DNA from: UBA6168 sp965222975 | GTDB taxonomy: Bacteria; Bacteroidota; Bacteroidia; Chitinophagales; Saprospiraceae | DNA length: 64,000 nt | Assembly (NCBI GenBank): GCA_965222975.1 | Contig: CBDCVJ010000047.1 | Coordinates: forward strand, 62,001 to 126,000 | Reading direction: 5' to 3' | In this document: positions 28,310-37,512 of the stretch, piece after piece | How positions within the stretch are numbered: position 1 is the stretch's first letter | Layout of the letters: each line of letters begins with the position of its first letter | The notes under the pieces: model-generated | Databases searched by the model: none | Told to the model about the DNA's origin: nothing | What the model saw: the letters and a program-made list of their open reading frames with translations, nothing else | Program-made: the position numbers and the translations under genes

Positions 28310-28546
28310 ATCGATATAATTAAACATGGCTTGATAATATTTTTTCAGAAAAAATTTAAAAAAGATATGCATAAAAGATTTACTTCCCGAATTAACTTCG
28401 GGATAAAATTTGGCAAATCGGCAAGGCAACCAGTTTTGTTTTATCCCGATGATTCTATCGGGATAGTAAAATCTTGATTTAACGCTAAAGATTAATAAGC
28501 CTTTTTTTTTAAATACTGAAAATAAAAATCCTTTTTTTATCGTAAC
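28310..28546. other. AT-rich intergenic stretch with overlapping small hairpins
   Basis: No gene is visible. Two TCCCGA-type hairpins occur: TCCCGAA-N5-TTCGGGA at 28385-28403 and TATCCCGAT-N6-ATCGGGATA at 28442-28465. The inner arms CGGGATAAAA (28398-28407) and TTTTATCCCG (28440-28449) can instead pair with each other, so alternative structures are possible. Base accuracy here is uncertain because both neighbouring genes carry frameshifts. Confidence 0.55.
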
Positions 28547-28593
28547 AAATAAAAGCGGCCGAATATAAATTTTATATTCGGCCGCTTTTATTT
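28547..28593. terminator. 47-bp perfect palindrome between convergent genes
   Basis: Arms 28547-28569 and 28571-28593 are exact reverse complements around a single central base (core AAAAGCGGCCGAATATAAA). Its place between two convergent genes fits a bidirectional terminator, although it has almost no loop as drawn. Confidence 0.65.
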
Positions 28594-28737
28594 AATTATT
28601 GCAAGTTTTTATTTGAAAAAAAATTGATAACAATTATTGACGGCTAAACCTTCCAATATTATTTTTTTAATTTTAAATCAATTATAAACACCTAACGGTT
28701 GAATTAGAATTAATCAATTTAATTATTGACCATTTCG

Positions 28738-29402
28738 TCAGTGAGTCCCATCTTTCAATAATTCAGGGAACTTCGCCTGAAACCGTTTTCAACCTTGGAA
28801 TACTCACACTGCGGATATAAGGATGGTTTCGGGTGTTTCTTTTCATAGTCTTGGTGGTAGTCCTCGCCAATCCAGAATTTTTTCAAATAGCATGACCTCG
28901 GCGGCTATTTTCTGCATTTAATTCATTTTGCCAATGCCGCTTTTTTCTCCTCAATAATTTTTCGCTCTTCCTCATTTTGGTAAAAAATAATGGATCGGTA
29001 TTGCGAGCCCCGGTCAGGGCCTTGACCATTTACTTGGGTCGGGTCTTGTGAGCCAAAATAGACATCCACTAAAGATGCAAAAGAAACCACTTTAGGATCA
29101 TAAATAATTTCCACCGCTTCGGCATGTCCCGTCCGGCCAGTATTGCTCTGTTCGTAAGTTGGGTTTTCAGTGTGCCCACCGGAGTAACCGGAAATGGATT
29201 CTTCCACTCCCCGCACACTTTCATAGACAGCTTCCACGCACCAGAAACAACCACTGGCGAAATAGGCACGGGAAAGTCCTTCGTAATTAGCTTCAGGTTT
29301 GGCCTCGGCATTTTCCTTGGGTAAATTTTCCGATTTATTTTGGAAAACATTGCATGATATCATGAAAAGGGCGAATAAAAAAGCGATTGGATAAACTTTC
29401 AT
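28738..29402 (-). pseudogene. msrA: Peptide methionine sulfoxide reductase MsrA lipoprotein, frameshifted at the 3' end
   Basis: From the ATG at 29402: lipoprotein signal (MKVYPIAFLFALFMISC, lipobox Cys17), then the MsrA catalytic motif GCFWC with Cys52, GVEESISGYSGGHTENPTYEQ and GHAEAVEIIYDP. It reduces methionine-S-sulfoxide in proteins, here predicted at the periplasmic side of a membrane. The frame stops after KKAALAK at 28923, but the conserved C-terminus is readable in other frames: AAEVMLFEK, FWIGEDYHQDYEKKHP, HPYIRSVSIPRL and RFQAKFPELLK, ending at a TGA at 28738-28740. That implies about five single-base indels within ~190 nt. Because the adjacent, unrelated gene on the other strand shows the same pattern, local sequence error is the likely cause. 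A longer frame from 29444 is rejected. Confidence 0.85.
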
Positions 29403-29547
29403 AATTTGAATTTTTTGTGTGCTGTATCTCCAATTTTGGCACATATATTTTGCTCAAACTAAAATTGCGGATTGGATATAGAAAAAACCAATTGAACATC
29501 TGCTGGTTCAAATGAATACGAAATATGTCCTCGGTGAGACGCCCCTG

Positions 29548-30981
29548 TTATTTGCCCACCAGCAAGACCCACAGAATAATCAACACTGGCCCGACCAATC
29601 CAATCAGCAGTCCCGTCCGCCGGAATTCCATTTGTTTTAAATAACCCGTACTAAAAGCAATGGCACTGGGCGGGGTAGAAACTGGCAGGAAGAAAGCACA
29701 GGAAGCGGACAGTCCAATGACCAACGGTAAAATAATTGAATTTCCCGGCACCAATATAATGGCCAGGGGAATGAGGATGGTGGCCGTTGCCGTATTGCTC
29801 ATGATGTTGGAAAGCAACACCGTGACCAATGCAAACACAGATAGCAGCACATAATAATTCATATCGAAATTTTGCAGCTTACCAACAAAATGAGCCGCCA
29901 ACCCCGTCTCAGAAATGGCCAGTCCCAACGACAGTCCCCCTGCCACCAGCATAAGGGTATCCCACGGCAACCGCCGCACATCGTCCGCATTGATGATGCC
30001 AAGCATGGTGAGGAGAATGATCGGTATGCCAGCTACCCCCGCTACTGGAATGCCATGCAAATTGTTGGTAAGCCAAAGCAACGCCGTAACGCCCAACACG
30101 ATAAGTACCAAGCGTTTTTTCAATGCTTCCTCCTCTTCCATCCACTCTTCTTTTTCGGAATTGCCATTGGAGGAGGCAATAAAACTGGTATCGACAGTTC
30201 CAATTTCTGAGGGATAAATGCGGTTGAGGAACCACCATGCCATAAAGACCAAAACAAGTGATATGGGTATCCCGTAAGCCATCCATTCAATAAAGCTAAT
30301 ACGGATGCCCACGTTCTCCAAAGACCCTACTGCAATGGCATTGGGCGGAGAACCGATAATAGTGCCCATGCCCCCCAACGTGGCGGCCGCCGCAATACCC
30401 AGCAGCAGGGTGCGTCGGTAATTGCTGCCATTTCCCAACTGCTCCAAAATGGGCGTGACCATCGCTATCATCATGGCTGCTGTTGCTGTGTTCGACATGA
30501 TCATAGAAATCACGGCGGTGGAAAGCATAATGCCGAACAGTAGTTTTTCCGGCTTGGCACCAAACCGCTTTAGGGTCAATTTAAAAAGCGAAACATCCAG
30601 CCCCACCTTCTTCATCCCTTCCGCTAAAAAGAACCCACCCAACAATAGCCATATAACACTGTCCGACCAAGTATTCACATATTTTTTGACACTTTCTGGA
30701 TTAGTGTTGAAATAATCGCTGCCCAATGAAAATACCAAGAACCCAACAATCATGATGCCCACGGCAAAGGGTGGCACCGCCTCCGTCACCCACAGGCCCA
30801 CCGAAAAAAACAACAAGAACAGCACATAGTACTGACTTTCGGAAAAGGACGGATCGCCCGAACGCCAGGTAAGGAAAAAGGCTATCAGGATGGAACTGAG
30901 AAAATAAATGATCTTGGCCTGATAGGCCACCACCCGTTTCATTTTCAACATGCGGATAGATGCAGATCTGGAGTCAGCCAT
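29548..30981 (-). CDS. DASS-family (SLC13) divalent anion:sodium symporter
   Basis: 477 aa, polytopic. The two inverted-repeat halves each carry the sodium-binding SNTATA motif (MIMSNTATAAMMIAMVTPIL near residue 170 and NIMSNTATATILIPLAIIL near 400), and GSPPNAIAVGS and VSTPPSAIAFSTGY are the conserved Asn-Pro/Thr-Pro-rich substrate loops. The family carries dicarboxylates, citrate or sulfate with sodium across the inner membrane; which of these is used cannot be told from the sequence. It is preceded by a full Bacteroidota promoter and looks monocistronic. Confidence 0.88.
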   Translation of the reverse strand: MADSRSASIRMLKMKRVVAYQAKIIYFLSSILIAFFLTWRSGDPSFSESQYYVLFLLFFSVGLWVTEAVPPFAVGIMIVGFLVFSLGSDYFNTNPESVKKYVNTWSDSVIWLLLGGFFLAEGMKKVGLDVSLFKLTLKRFGAKPEKLLFGIMLSTAVISMIMSNTATAAMMIAMVTPILEQLGNGSNYRRTLLLGIAAAATLGGMGTIIGSPPNAIAVGSLENVGIRISFIEWMAYGIPISLVLVFMAWWFLNRIYPSEIGTVDTSFIASSNGNSEKEEWMEEEEALKKRLVLIVLGVTALLWLTNNLHGIPVAGVAGIPIILLTMLGIINADDVRRLPWDTLMLVAGGLSLGLAISETGLAAHFVGKLQNFDMNYYVLLSVFALVTVLLSNIMSNTATATILIPLAIILVPGNSIILPLVIGLSASCAFFLPVSTPPSAIAFSTGYLKQMEFRRTGLLIGLVGPVLIILWVLLVGK

Positions 30982-31000
30982 GGAGGAGTTGTTTTGGGGA

Positions 31001-31032
31001 CAAAATTAGGTTGAATACTTTCTAAAATCAAA
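31001..31032 (-). promoter_or_regulatory. Full Bacteroidota-type promoter for the DASS symporter
   Basis: On the reverse strand TTTG (31029-31032) is followed after 20 nt by TAATTTTG (31001-31008), matching the -33 TTTG and -7 TAnnTTTG consensus with proper spacing. The ATG at 30981 is about 20 nt downstream. Confidence 0.7.
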
Positions 31033-31130
31033 AGGAGAGAAAGTTTTGCAAGAGCCAATGCCACACTTCGACTTTTTCTATCACAATGTAGATGAATTAG
31101 AAAAGGTCAAAGGTATATTGCAGAATTTCA

Positions 31131-31859
31131 TCAGAGGTTCTCAAAGGAGGTCATCAATTTCTTCTTATTTAAGGAAGAAACAGGGATAACTGAGCCGTCA
31201 GACATTTCTACTGAGCCACCGTTCCCTTTACGATATGCTGAAATGTATTCAAAATTAATGAGATATTGACGATGAACTCGAACGAAATTATAAGGTGACA
31301 GCAATTTCTCGTAATGTAGTAAATTCTGAGAAGCTATCAATGGCATTTTTGGTTCAATCAAATGAAATTCCGTATAGGAGGTGCTTGCTTTACAGTACAT
31401 TATATTACCTATTACCTCGACCTTAAAACCTTCTGCATTGGGAATAATAACTTTATGGTGAGGCATATACAATTTCTTTAAAAGGGGATCTTTTTTATCA
31501 ATAATGGTTTTTACTTTGGAAATGGCTGCTTGAATATCTTCTATATCATAAGGTTTTAAAATATAATCTTGACAGTTAGATTTCTTGATTGCATCAATGG
31601 CGTACTGTTTATAAGCTGTAACAAATATCAACTCAAAATCAATCCGTCCAATTTGTTCTAAAACATCGAATCCAGTCCCATCCCCTAATTCAATATCCAA
31701 AAATACCAAGTCAGGTTGATATTGTCGGATAATTTTTACTCCATCCTTCATAGAATTGGCATTTGCAACTAATTGTAGTTCCAAACTACTTTCTTTTAAA
31801 CTATCTGCCAGAAACTCCATTTGATGTTTTTCATCTTCTATTATAACAGTTCTTATCAT
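31131..31859 (-). CDS. LytTR-family response regulator
   Basis: 242 aa. The receiver domain (1-~120) has the acidic pair D9/E10, the phospho-acceptor Asp55 (LVFLDIELGDG), Thr in FVTAYK and Lys in ILKPYD. The C-terminal LytTR DNA-binding domain (~140-242) shows YCKASTSYTEFHL, FVRVHRQYLINFEYI and the usual GGSVEMSDGSVIPVSS. It should be phosphorylated by the kinase encoded just upstream: only one base separates the kinase stop from this ATG, which implies translational coupling. LytTR regulators bind paired direct repeats upstream of targets; the targets are unknown, though the secreted-protein island at 35.3 kb is adjacent. Confidence 0.92.
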   Translation of the reverse strand: MIRTVIIEDEKHQMEFLADSLKESSLELQLVANANSMKDGVKIIRQYQPDLVFLDIELGDGTGFDVLEQIGRIDFELIFVTAYKQYAIDAIKKSNCQDYILKPYDIEDIQAAISKVKTIIDKKDPLLKKLYMPHHKVIIPNAEGFKVEVIGNIMYCKASTSYTEFHLIEPKMPLIASQNLLHYEKLLSPYNFVRVHRQYLINFEYISAYRKGNGGSVEMSDGSVIPVSSLNKKKLMTSFENL

Positions 31860-31860
31860 T

Positions 31861-34800
31861 CTAACTTTTTTTGTGATTTATTGGAAAAGTAATTTTCACC
31901 AATGTACCGTTAAGTGATTCGTCAATATTTTTCCGATCAATTATATGTAAAAAAATACTTTTCCCAAATAATCCTTTCATAATGCCAACCCTTCGTCTAA
32001 TATTGTTTATTGCAGTAGAAGGCCGTTGTTTTTGATATTTTGATTTAATGGATTCTGATTGATTAATGCCAACTCCATTGTCTAATATTTCACAAATGAT
32101 TTTATCACTTTCTTTTTGAAAATTTATATCAATACGGCCATTCGATTGATTCTTGCTCAAACCATGTTGAATAGCATTTTCGACAAATGGTTGAACTAGC
32201 ATGGTTGGCATCAATGTGCTTTCAATATTAATAGCAGGATCAATATAAAAATCAAACTCAAATTGCCCATTGTGCCTAATGTGTTCTGTCTGAAGGTAAA
32301 GTTTTAAAAATTGAATTTCTTCACTCATTGGCACTTCCAGATTTTCAGAATTATCCAACAAATAACGCATCAATTTACCAACACTGGCTAATATTTTATT
32401 GGCAGAGTTCAGATCATCTTTTGAATAAAAACGGTTGCTTGTATTAAGTGCGTTGAAAAGAAAGTGTGGGTTCATCTGGTTACGGAGCTGCAGTAGGGTC
32501 AATTCCGCAGCCTCTTTTTGCAACTGCTCTATTTTTCGTTTTTGTTTTGCTGCTTCTTGCCTAATCCTTTTTTTTGATTCTTTTTTATGGTGAAAATTGA
32601 CTGCAAATAACAATACTGTTAAAAATATAAAAATAAATAATGGCCGAAACCATTGATATTCCCAAAAATTAGCTGGGTTCACTTTGATCCTCAATATTTT
32701 TTCATCTTCATTCCAGATACCGCTATTATTTGTGCCTTTAAGCCGAAAAATATATTCGCCAATAGGGATGTTTTTATATTGTACAAAATGTCGTTTTGTA
32801 GGTAAGCTCCATTTGGTTTCTATATTTTCTAATTTATATTTAAAAAACCTGTTTTTTTTAAATTTGTAATCCAAGCTTGAAAAGGATATTTCAATAAAAT
32901 TCTCGTCGGTCGTCAATTCAATTTCTTCGGTCACGAATATTGGGCTGTTCGGTCTCATCTCCTCGCCCATGATTTTTATTCCCGTAATATAAACGGGCGG
33001 GCGGTACGAATCAACAGACTTCCGAATGCTGTCAGGGTGAAAATAAACCAGCTCATTTCCGCCAAAAAACATTTCTCCGTTATTGGCTTTGGTATATGCA
33101 TTGGTCACAAAATCATCAAAGCCTAGGCCATCATCTTGATTGTAATTTTCAAATGTCCGGTCATCTGGATTAAAATGCGAAATGCCAATTCCTGTACTCA
33201 TCCACAAAGAACCATCCTCATCTTCCAAAATCCCATAAATTGTGTTAGAAGGTAAGCCATCGGCCATTGTATAAGTATTGGTGATCTTTTGAGTGTTTAA
33301 GTCAAAAGAAGTGAGACCTTCCATTTGCGCCCCAATCCATAAAATATTTTTGTTTGGCTGGTGATAAAGTGTGTATATGTTATGGACAATAAAAGAAGGA
33401 TAAATGGTTTCCATTACTTGCCCAGATGTAGTTAACTTAAATAGTCGGTTGCCGCCACTGACCCACACATTATCCGAGGTATCCGGTTCAATAGCAAACA
33501 TGTGAGTCCCAGCGGTCAAAGGTTCTCCGGGAAACAACTCTATGTTGGTGAAGTTATCAGTTGCAGGATGCCAGACACTCAGTCCGTCCATCCGAGCCAC
33601 CCATAAATTGCCTTTTTTATCCATGTGCAAGACCCGTAGCCTGTCATCACTACCGAGTGAATAATTATCTGTGGGATCTGACCGATAATTGAAATATTTC
33701 CCCGTTTGGATATTCATTCTAAATAAGCCTTGATGGGCTGTACCAAGCCATAACTCTCCCTCTCCATTTCCCATGACACTTGCAAACGGCTGGACAGGAA
33801 TACTGGAAGTAGCAGGAGGTTTTTGTGCATATCGTTGAAATGTTCCTGTTCGGCGGCGGTCCCATTTGGTCAACCCTCTATAGGTTCCTATCCAAAAGAC
33901 GTTGTTTTTTTCTTCATATATAGAAAGGACATTGCCGTCGGCAAGTGAGTTGGGGTCGGTCGGGTCATGTCTTAGGTAATTGAACGAGGATTTCTCCAAA
34001 GTAATGATACTTGCCAAGCCACCGTCCATCATGGCCCAATGTGCGCCTGACCGGTCATGAAACAGCCTTCTTATTTTACCCGGCATCAGGCTATTGGCAT
34101 CATGGGGCTTATGTTCCAACAAAAGGTGCTTTTCTGAATTCAAACCATAGATCAAAATGGTGTGCTCACTAGCGATCCATAAATGGCCGGATTGGTCTTC
34201 ACTGATATCTACAATTTTAAGATTTGCACCCAACAGGTTATTTATTTTTTCAGATGGCCGGAATTGCCCCTCCATACTTTCGCTGACCCAAACTCCCTCA
34301 TTGGTTCCAATGTAAAAGCGCCCTTGTTGGCTTTCATACAAAGCAGTGATAATTGGTTTACGATTTTCAAGGCACCACTCAATTTTTGCAAGGTTCAATT
34401 TTCCTAAATCCATATTTTGGATTCGGTATAAATCTGCTCCAGATGTCAACCACATCTTGCCTTGCCGGTCAAAAAATATATGATTGATAAACTTGTCAAA
34501 AGGCGCTCGTCCCGGCAGACCTTCGCTAAACAGTTTCATCGTCCCGGCAACTGGATCAAAACAGGTAATCCCTTCTCCATACAAACTCCAAATATTACCG
34601 GATTTATCACTGAAATATCGTCCAAAAGGAAAATTGATTTTTTGTTTGAACAGATTGGAAGGCCTGTCAAAAGTCTTATTAGAGCGATTGAAGCGTACCA
34701 AAAAATGGCTTCCCAATGCCCATAGACGGTGCTGGGCATCTTCACGTAAAAACACCACATTGCTGCCCGGTAGGGCTGTCGAGTCCCCAAGTTGAAAAGT

Positions 34801-35040
34801 AAAATGACGATACTCGTGCCCATCGTAACGCATCAATCCTCCTCCCATACCGATCCAAATAAATCCATATTGATCTTGATGGATATGGTTAACGTTTCCG
34901 CCCACATTTAATTTCTCGTTAGAAAGGTGTTCGATTTTAAAACGGGTGCTTTGAGCTGGGCAATAACTTATGGCGGTCAACCACCAGCAGCAAGTTGAAA
35001 AGATGGACAATAAAACTAAATATGTGGATCGTCCTTTCAC
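31861..35040 (-). CDS. Regulator-propeller LytS-type sensor histidine kinase
   Basis: 1059 aa, GTG start at 35040 followed by a hydrophobic signal segment (YLVLLSIFSTCCWWLTAISY). Many Reg_prop blades follow (FIWIGMGGGLMRYDG, VFWIGTYRGLTKWD, NLWVARMDGLSVW, SLWMSTGIGISHF), giving two seven-bladed propellers to ~residue 690. Then a Y_Y_Y domain (FFKYKLENIETKWS..YIFRLKGTNNSG), a membrane helix (~785), a charged coiled coil and a His_kinase/HATPase pair: the phospho-acceptor His859 lies in NQMNPHFLFNALNT, the N-box in FVENAIQHGL and a G-box in ILDNGVGIN. The periplasmic propellers presumably sense an extracellular ligand, often glycan-derived in this family; the ligand here is unknown. It forms a pair with the LytTR regulator 1 nt downstream. 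Confidence 0.92.
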   Translation of the reverse strand: MKGRSTYLVLLSIFSTCCWWLTAISYCPAQSTRFKIEHLSNEKLNVGGNVNHIHQDQYGFIWIGMGGGLMRYDGHEYRHFTFQLGDSTALPGSNVVFLREDAQHRLWALGSHFLVRFNRSNKTFDRPSNLFKQKINFPFGRYFSDKSGNIWSLYGEGITCFDPVAGTMKLFSEGLPGRAPFDKFINHIFFDRQGKMWLTSGADLYRIQNMDLGKLNLAKIEWCLENRKPIITALYESQQGRFYIGTNEGVWVSESMEGQFRPSEKINNLLGANLKIVDISEDQSGHLWIASEHTILIYGLNSEKHLLLEHKPHDANSLMPGKIRRLFHDRSGAHWAMMDGGLASIITLEKSSFNYLRHDPTDPNSLADGNVLSIYEEKNNVFWIGTYRGLTKWDRRRTGTFQRYAQKPPATSSIPVQPFASVMGNGEGELWLGTAHQGLFRMNIQTGKYFNYRSDPTDNYSLGSDDRLRVLHMDKKGNLWVARMDGLSVWHPATDNFTNIELFPGEPLTAGTHMFAIEPDTSDNVWVSGGNRLFKLTTSGQVMETIYPSFIVHNIYTLYHQPNKNILWIGAQMEGLTSFDLNTQKITNTYTMADGLPSNTIYGILEDEDGSLWMSTGIGISHFNPDDRTFENYNQDDGLGFDDFVTNAYTKANNGEMFFGGNELVYFHPDSIRKSVDSYRPPVYITGIKIMGEEMRPNSPIFVTEEIELTTDENFIEISFSSLDYKFKKNRFFKYKLENIETKWSLPTKRHFVQYKNIPIGEYIFRLKGTNNSGIWNEDEKILRIKVNPANFWEYQWFRPLFIFIFLTVLLFAVNFHHKKESKKRIRQEAAKQKRKIEQLQKEAAELTLLQLRNQMNPHFLFNALNTSNRFYSKDDLNSANKILASVGKLMRYLLDNSENLEVPMSEEIQFLKLYLQTEHIRHNGQFEFDFYIDPAINIESTLMPTMLVQPFVENAIQHGLSKNQSNGRIDINFQKESDKIICEILDNGVGINQSESIKSKYQKQRPSTAINNIRRRVGIMKGLFGKSIFLHIIDRKNIDESLNGTLVKITFPINHKKS

Positions 35041-35319
35041 ATTAATACAATCTTAGTTATCCTCAGAATGAATAAGTTTTGGACTTGCAGTCCCATAGTG
35101 CAGTGGAACAAAACCAAACATTGGTTGAATAAAAGTAGGGATAAATAATAAAATGATCTTGCCGGTTAGTGACAGGCAAGCTTTAAAAATATGCTTTTAT
35201 GTTGGGAAACACCCTCTTAATAAACTGGGATAAGGTGTTCATAAATTTTGGATTAATGGGTGGTAGGAATATCGGAATTTTACTGGGCTTTTAAATAAGT
35301 CCACTCATATTCCATTGCC

Positions 35320-35919
35320 ATGAAAAAAATAATACTCCCGTTTATATTATCTATTTTTTGTTTTTCATTTTCACAAGCACAGTGCAATTTTAAAGGTATT
35401 TCAAATAAATTCCAGAAATACTCTGCCTCGGACTCAAAACCCAAATTAGATCTCGCCACAAAGCCCAAATTGCTGTTTGATAAATTTTATTTTGTTGGCA
35501 TGGCCAGTTTTGCGAAGTCGGGTGAAGATTCGTTTTTATACCTATATCTTGTCAGGAATCTCAGCAAAAAGATGGAAATAAAATCCGACCAGCCTTTGAC
35601 CATTCAAACTGCAAAAGGAAACAAAATTGAACTTTTCCCAACAGGCAATTATACGGGTAAAAGATATATGACAACTTATGCCATTGGCTGCTTTTATCAA
35701 TTGTCAAAAGAACAATTGGAAATATTGGCCAACGAAGACCTTGATAATATAGTTGTAAGTATCACTTCTGAAATTGGTAAGCAATCATCTGATGATACTA
35801 CTGGAGAGGGATGGCATAAAGGAGAAAATGGAAATGTTTATTTTAAAAAGACTATTTATTCAGTAAAAAACAAAGATAGGTTTAGAAATGCTGCGAACTG
35901 TTTGCTAAGTAAAACCTGA
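35320..35919 (+). CDS. Secreted protein of unknown function
   Basis: 199 aa. A signal peptide (MKKIILPFILSIFCFSFSQAQ) indicates export. The mature part is beta-rich with alternating hydrophobics (FVGMASFAKSGEDSFLYLYLVRN, PLTIQTAKGNKIELFP, IVVSITSEIGKQ) and three or four cysteines (C after the signal, GCFYQ, NCLL). No family recognised. It is the first of a run of same-strand genes of similar low GC; 33 nt separate it from the next, so an operon with 35953-36594 is likely. Confidence 0.75.
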   Translation: MKKIILPFILSIFCFSFSQAQCNFKGISNKFQKYSASDSKPKLDLATKPKLLFDKFYFVGMASFAKSGEDSFLYLYLVRNLSKKMEIKSDQPLTIQTAKGNKIELFPTGNYTGKRYMTTYAIGCFYQLSKEQLEILANEDLDNIVVSITSEIGKQSSDDTTGEGWHKGENGNVYFKKTIYSVKNKDRFRNAANCLLSKT

Positions 35920-35952
35920 GGTAATCAATCCAAATTTTAAAAATATAAAATC

Positions 35953-36594
35953 ATGAAACATTTTATCACTCCTTTCATATTCTTTCTTTTTGCAATTGGA
36001 GCCATACAAAGCCAAGAGTTGCCAATTGATGAAATCCAAAAATCTTCTAAACATTTAGTCCAGATCACAAAAAATTTAATTAGTAATTTACAAGATCATG
36101 GATCATTTAACGATTATAAAAGACCATTGAAAATAGTTTTTACTAAAGAAAATGAAGGGTTGGGCAAAGAATACGAATTTAAATATCTTCGGCAAAAAGA
36201 GCCTTTTAAATTTAGAACTAATGGCTTTTCATTCAACCACTTTAAATTAACACTTAACGGAGGTTTGGATAAAACCAAACAAGGTCAAATTATCGAAATA
36301 AACGAGAAGGTTGATGCTCTTCAAGATAAAATGTATTATCAAAATATATGGGAAGGACGGTATTTGTTTGACAAAGACGGGAGGATCGTAAGTACTCCTT
36401 TCGTAACACAAAAAGAAGGAGATGTTTTGGTTATTGATTTCATAGTTTATCTTTCAAATGGGTCAAGGTTAGAGTTTATCTCAGGTTCAACAAGAATGTT
36501 AGATTATCAAAATGTTGAATATGAAGAAAACACCAAGATTAAATATAAAAATAAATTCTACGCGTATAATAATGGCATATGGGATGTTAATTAA
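35953..36594 (+). CDS. Secreted protein of unknown function
   Basis: 213 aa, with a signal peptide (MKHFITPFIFFLFAIGAIQSQ). The mature part begins with an amphipathic helix (IQKSSKHLVQITKNLISNLQDH) followed by beta-rich sequence (PLKIVFTKENEGLGKEYEFKYL, GDVLVIDFIVYLSNGSRLEFISG). No cysteines or enzyme motifs are apparent, and no family was recognised. Probably co-transcribed with the preceding secreted-protein gene. Confidence 0.72.
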   Translation: MKHFITPFIFFLFAIGAIQSQELPIDEIQKSSKHLVQITKNLISNLQDHGSFNDYKRPLKIVFTKENEGLGKEYEFKYLRQKEPFKFRTNGFSFNHFKLTLNGGLDKTKQGQIIEINEKVDALQDKMYYQNIWEGRYLFDKDGRIVSTPFVTQKEGDVLVIDFIVYLSNGSRLEFISGSTRMLDYQNVEYEENTKIKYKNKFYAYNNGIWDVN

Positions 36595-36628
36595 TTATCT
36601 ATAAATCAGTTTTGCCAAGAACTTACTT

Positions 36629-36757
36629 TTAGCCAATCATGCTTAAACGTTTCAAATTTTTGGTTAATTGTTCATGGATGCCTTCAAGTTCTGTTTTCTT
36701 GACCTTAGGAGGGATTATTTTTTCCTCATGGGATGAATAATGGGCACAGATAAACAT
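36629..36757 (-). CDS. Possible 42-aa protein or coding remnant
   Basis: On the reverse strand an ATG at 36757 opens a 42-codon frame to TAA at 36629. Its sequence looks protein-like rather than random: charged, with a helix-forming end (KKTELEGIHEQLTKNLKRLSMIG). It could be a small gene or the 3' remnant of a deleted gene; it is antisense to the run of neighbouring genes. No family recognised. Confidence 0.3.
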   Translation of the reverse strand: MFICAHYSSHEEKIIPPKVKKTELEGIHEQLTKNLKRLSMIG

Positions 36758-36816
36758 ATGTTACCATCAAAATAAAATGTTGCTTAAAGCATATTAATTT
36801 AAATCATTTAAAGACA

Positions 36817-37389
36817 ATGAAAAGCCTAATCTTTTTTCTTACAATATTCTTCATTTGCAATTTTTCAATTATTTGCCAAGGTCAAACAAATTTGAAAAAA
36901 AAACTTTTCTCTGCTGCAAAATCTGGTAAGACGAATAAAATGGAAAAGATTTTAAACACAGGTATGGACTTAGAAACTACAGATAATATTGGACAAACAC
37001 CACTACATATTGCATCAATATATGGGCGGCCTAAAGTAGTTGAATTGTTGTTGTCAAAGGGGGCAAACCCTAACACCAAAGATAACCTAGGAAGGACGCC
37101 GATGTTCGCCGCTTCTTCTTTTGGCCACAATAAGATTGTCAATTTGTTAGAGCAGTATAATGCTAAAGGAATAAAAGGCAAGTCAAGAGTTGGTTATGTG
37201 TGCTTCGGATGGAGTAATTTAAAAAGAGGTATGACTACCGAACAAGTTAAAAAGTGTATTGGTAGATATTCTACAATTGTTAGCACTTCAATGTTAGCAC
37301 TTATGCCTGAACCAGTGATTCATCAATTAGAATGTGGTACTCTAACATTTAAATCTGGATTCCTGATTGATTGGAAAAAGAATTACTGA
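36817..37389 (+). CDS. Secreted ankyrin-repeat protein
   Basis: 190 aa. After a signal peptide (MKSLIFFLTIFFICNFSIICQ) come a helix pair (LKKKLFSAAKSGKTNKMEKILNTGMDLET) and two clear ankyrin repeats (DNIGQTPLHIASIYGRPKVVELLLSKGANPNTK and DNLGRTPMFAASSFGHNKIVNLLEQYNAKG). The remaining ~75 residues (VGYVCFGWSNLKRGMTTEQVKKCIGRYST ... HQLECGTLTFKSGFLIDWKK) resemble a small SmpA/BLIP-like fold (a helix with GMTTEQVKKCIG, then strands), which is inference. Ankyrin repeats bind proteins; in secreted bacterial proteins they often act as inhibitors or immunity factors, but no partner can be named here. Confidence 0.75.
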   Translation: MKSLIFFLTIFFICNFSIICQGQTNLKKKLFSAAKSGKTNKMEKILNTGMDLETTDNIGQTPLHIASIYGRPKVVELLLSKGANPNTKDNLGRTPMFAASSFGHNKIVNLLEQYNAKGIKGKSRVGYVCFGWSNLKRGMTTEQVKKCIGRYSTIVSTSMLALMPEPVIHQLECGTLTFKSGFLIDWKKNY

Positions 37390-37512
37390 TTCAAATAAAT
37401 TAATTGATAGTGATAGGGTTTACGCAGAATACCACTTATTTGGCAAATGTAAAACTTCCCACAACTCAACTCTTACCACCAAAAAAATCAAAAATAGAAA
37501 AACGTAAATTAA

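Noticed and set aside
26443..29402. Two independent natural pseudogenes
   Set aside because: Indels are concentrated over one continuous 1.7-kb interval regardless of gene and strand while the protein sequence between them is intact; sequence error explains this better, though reads are needed.
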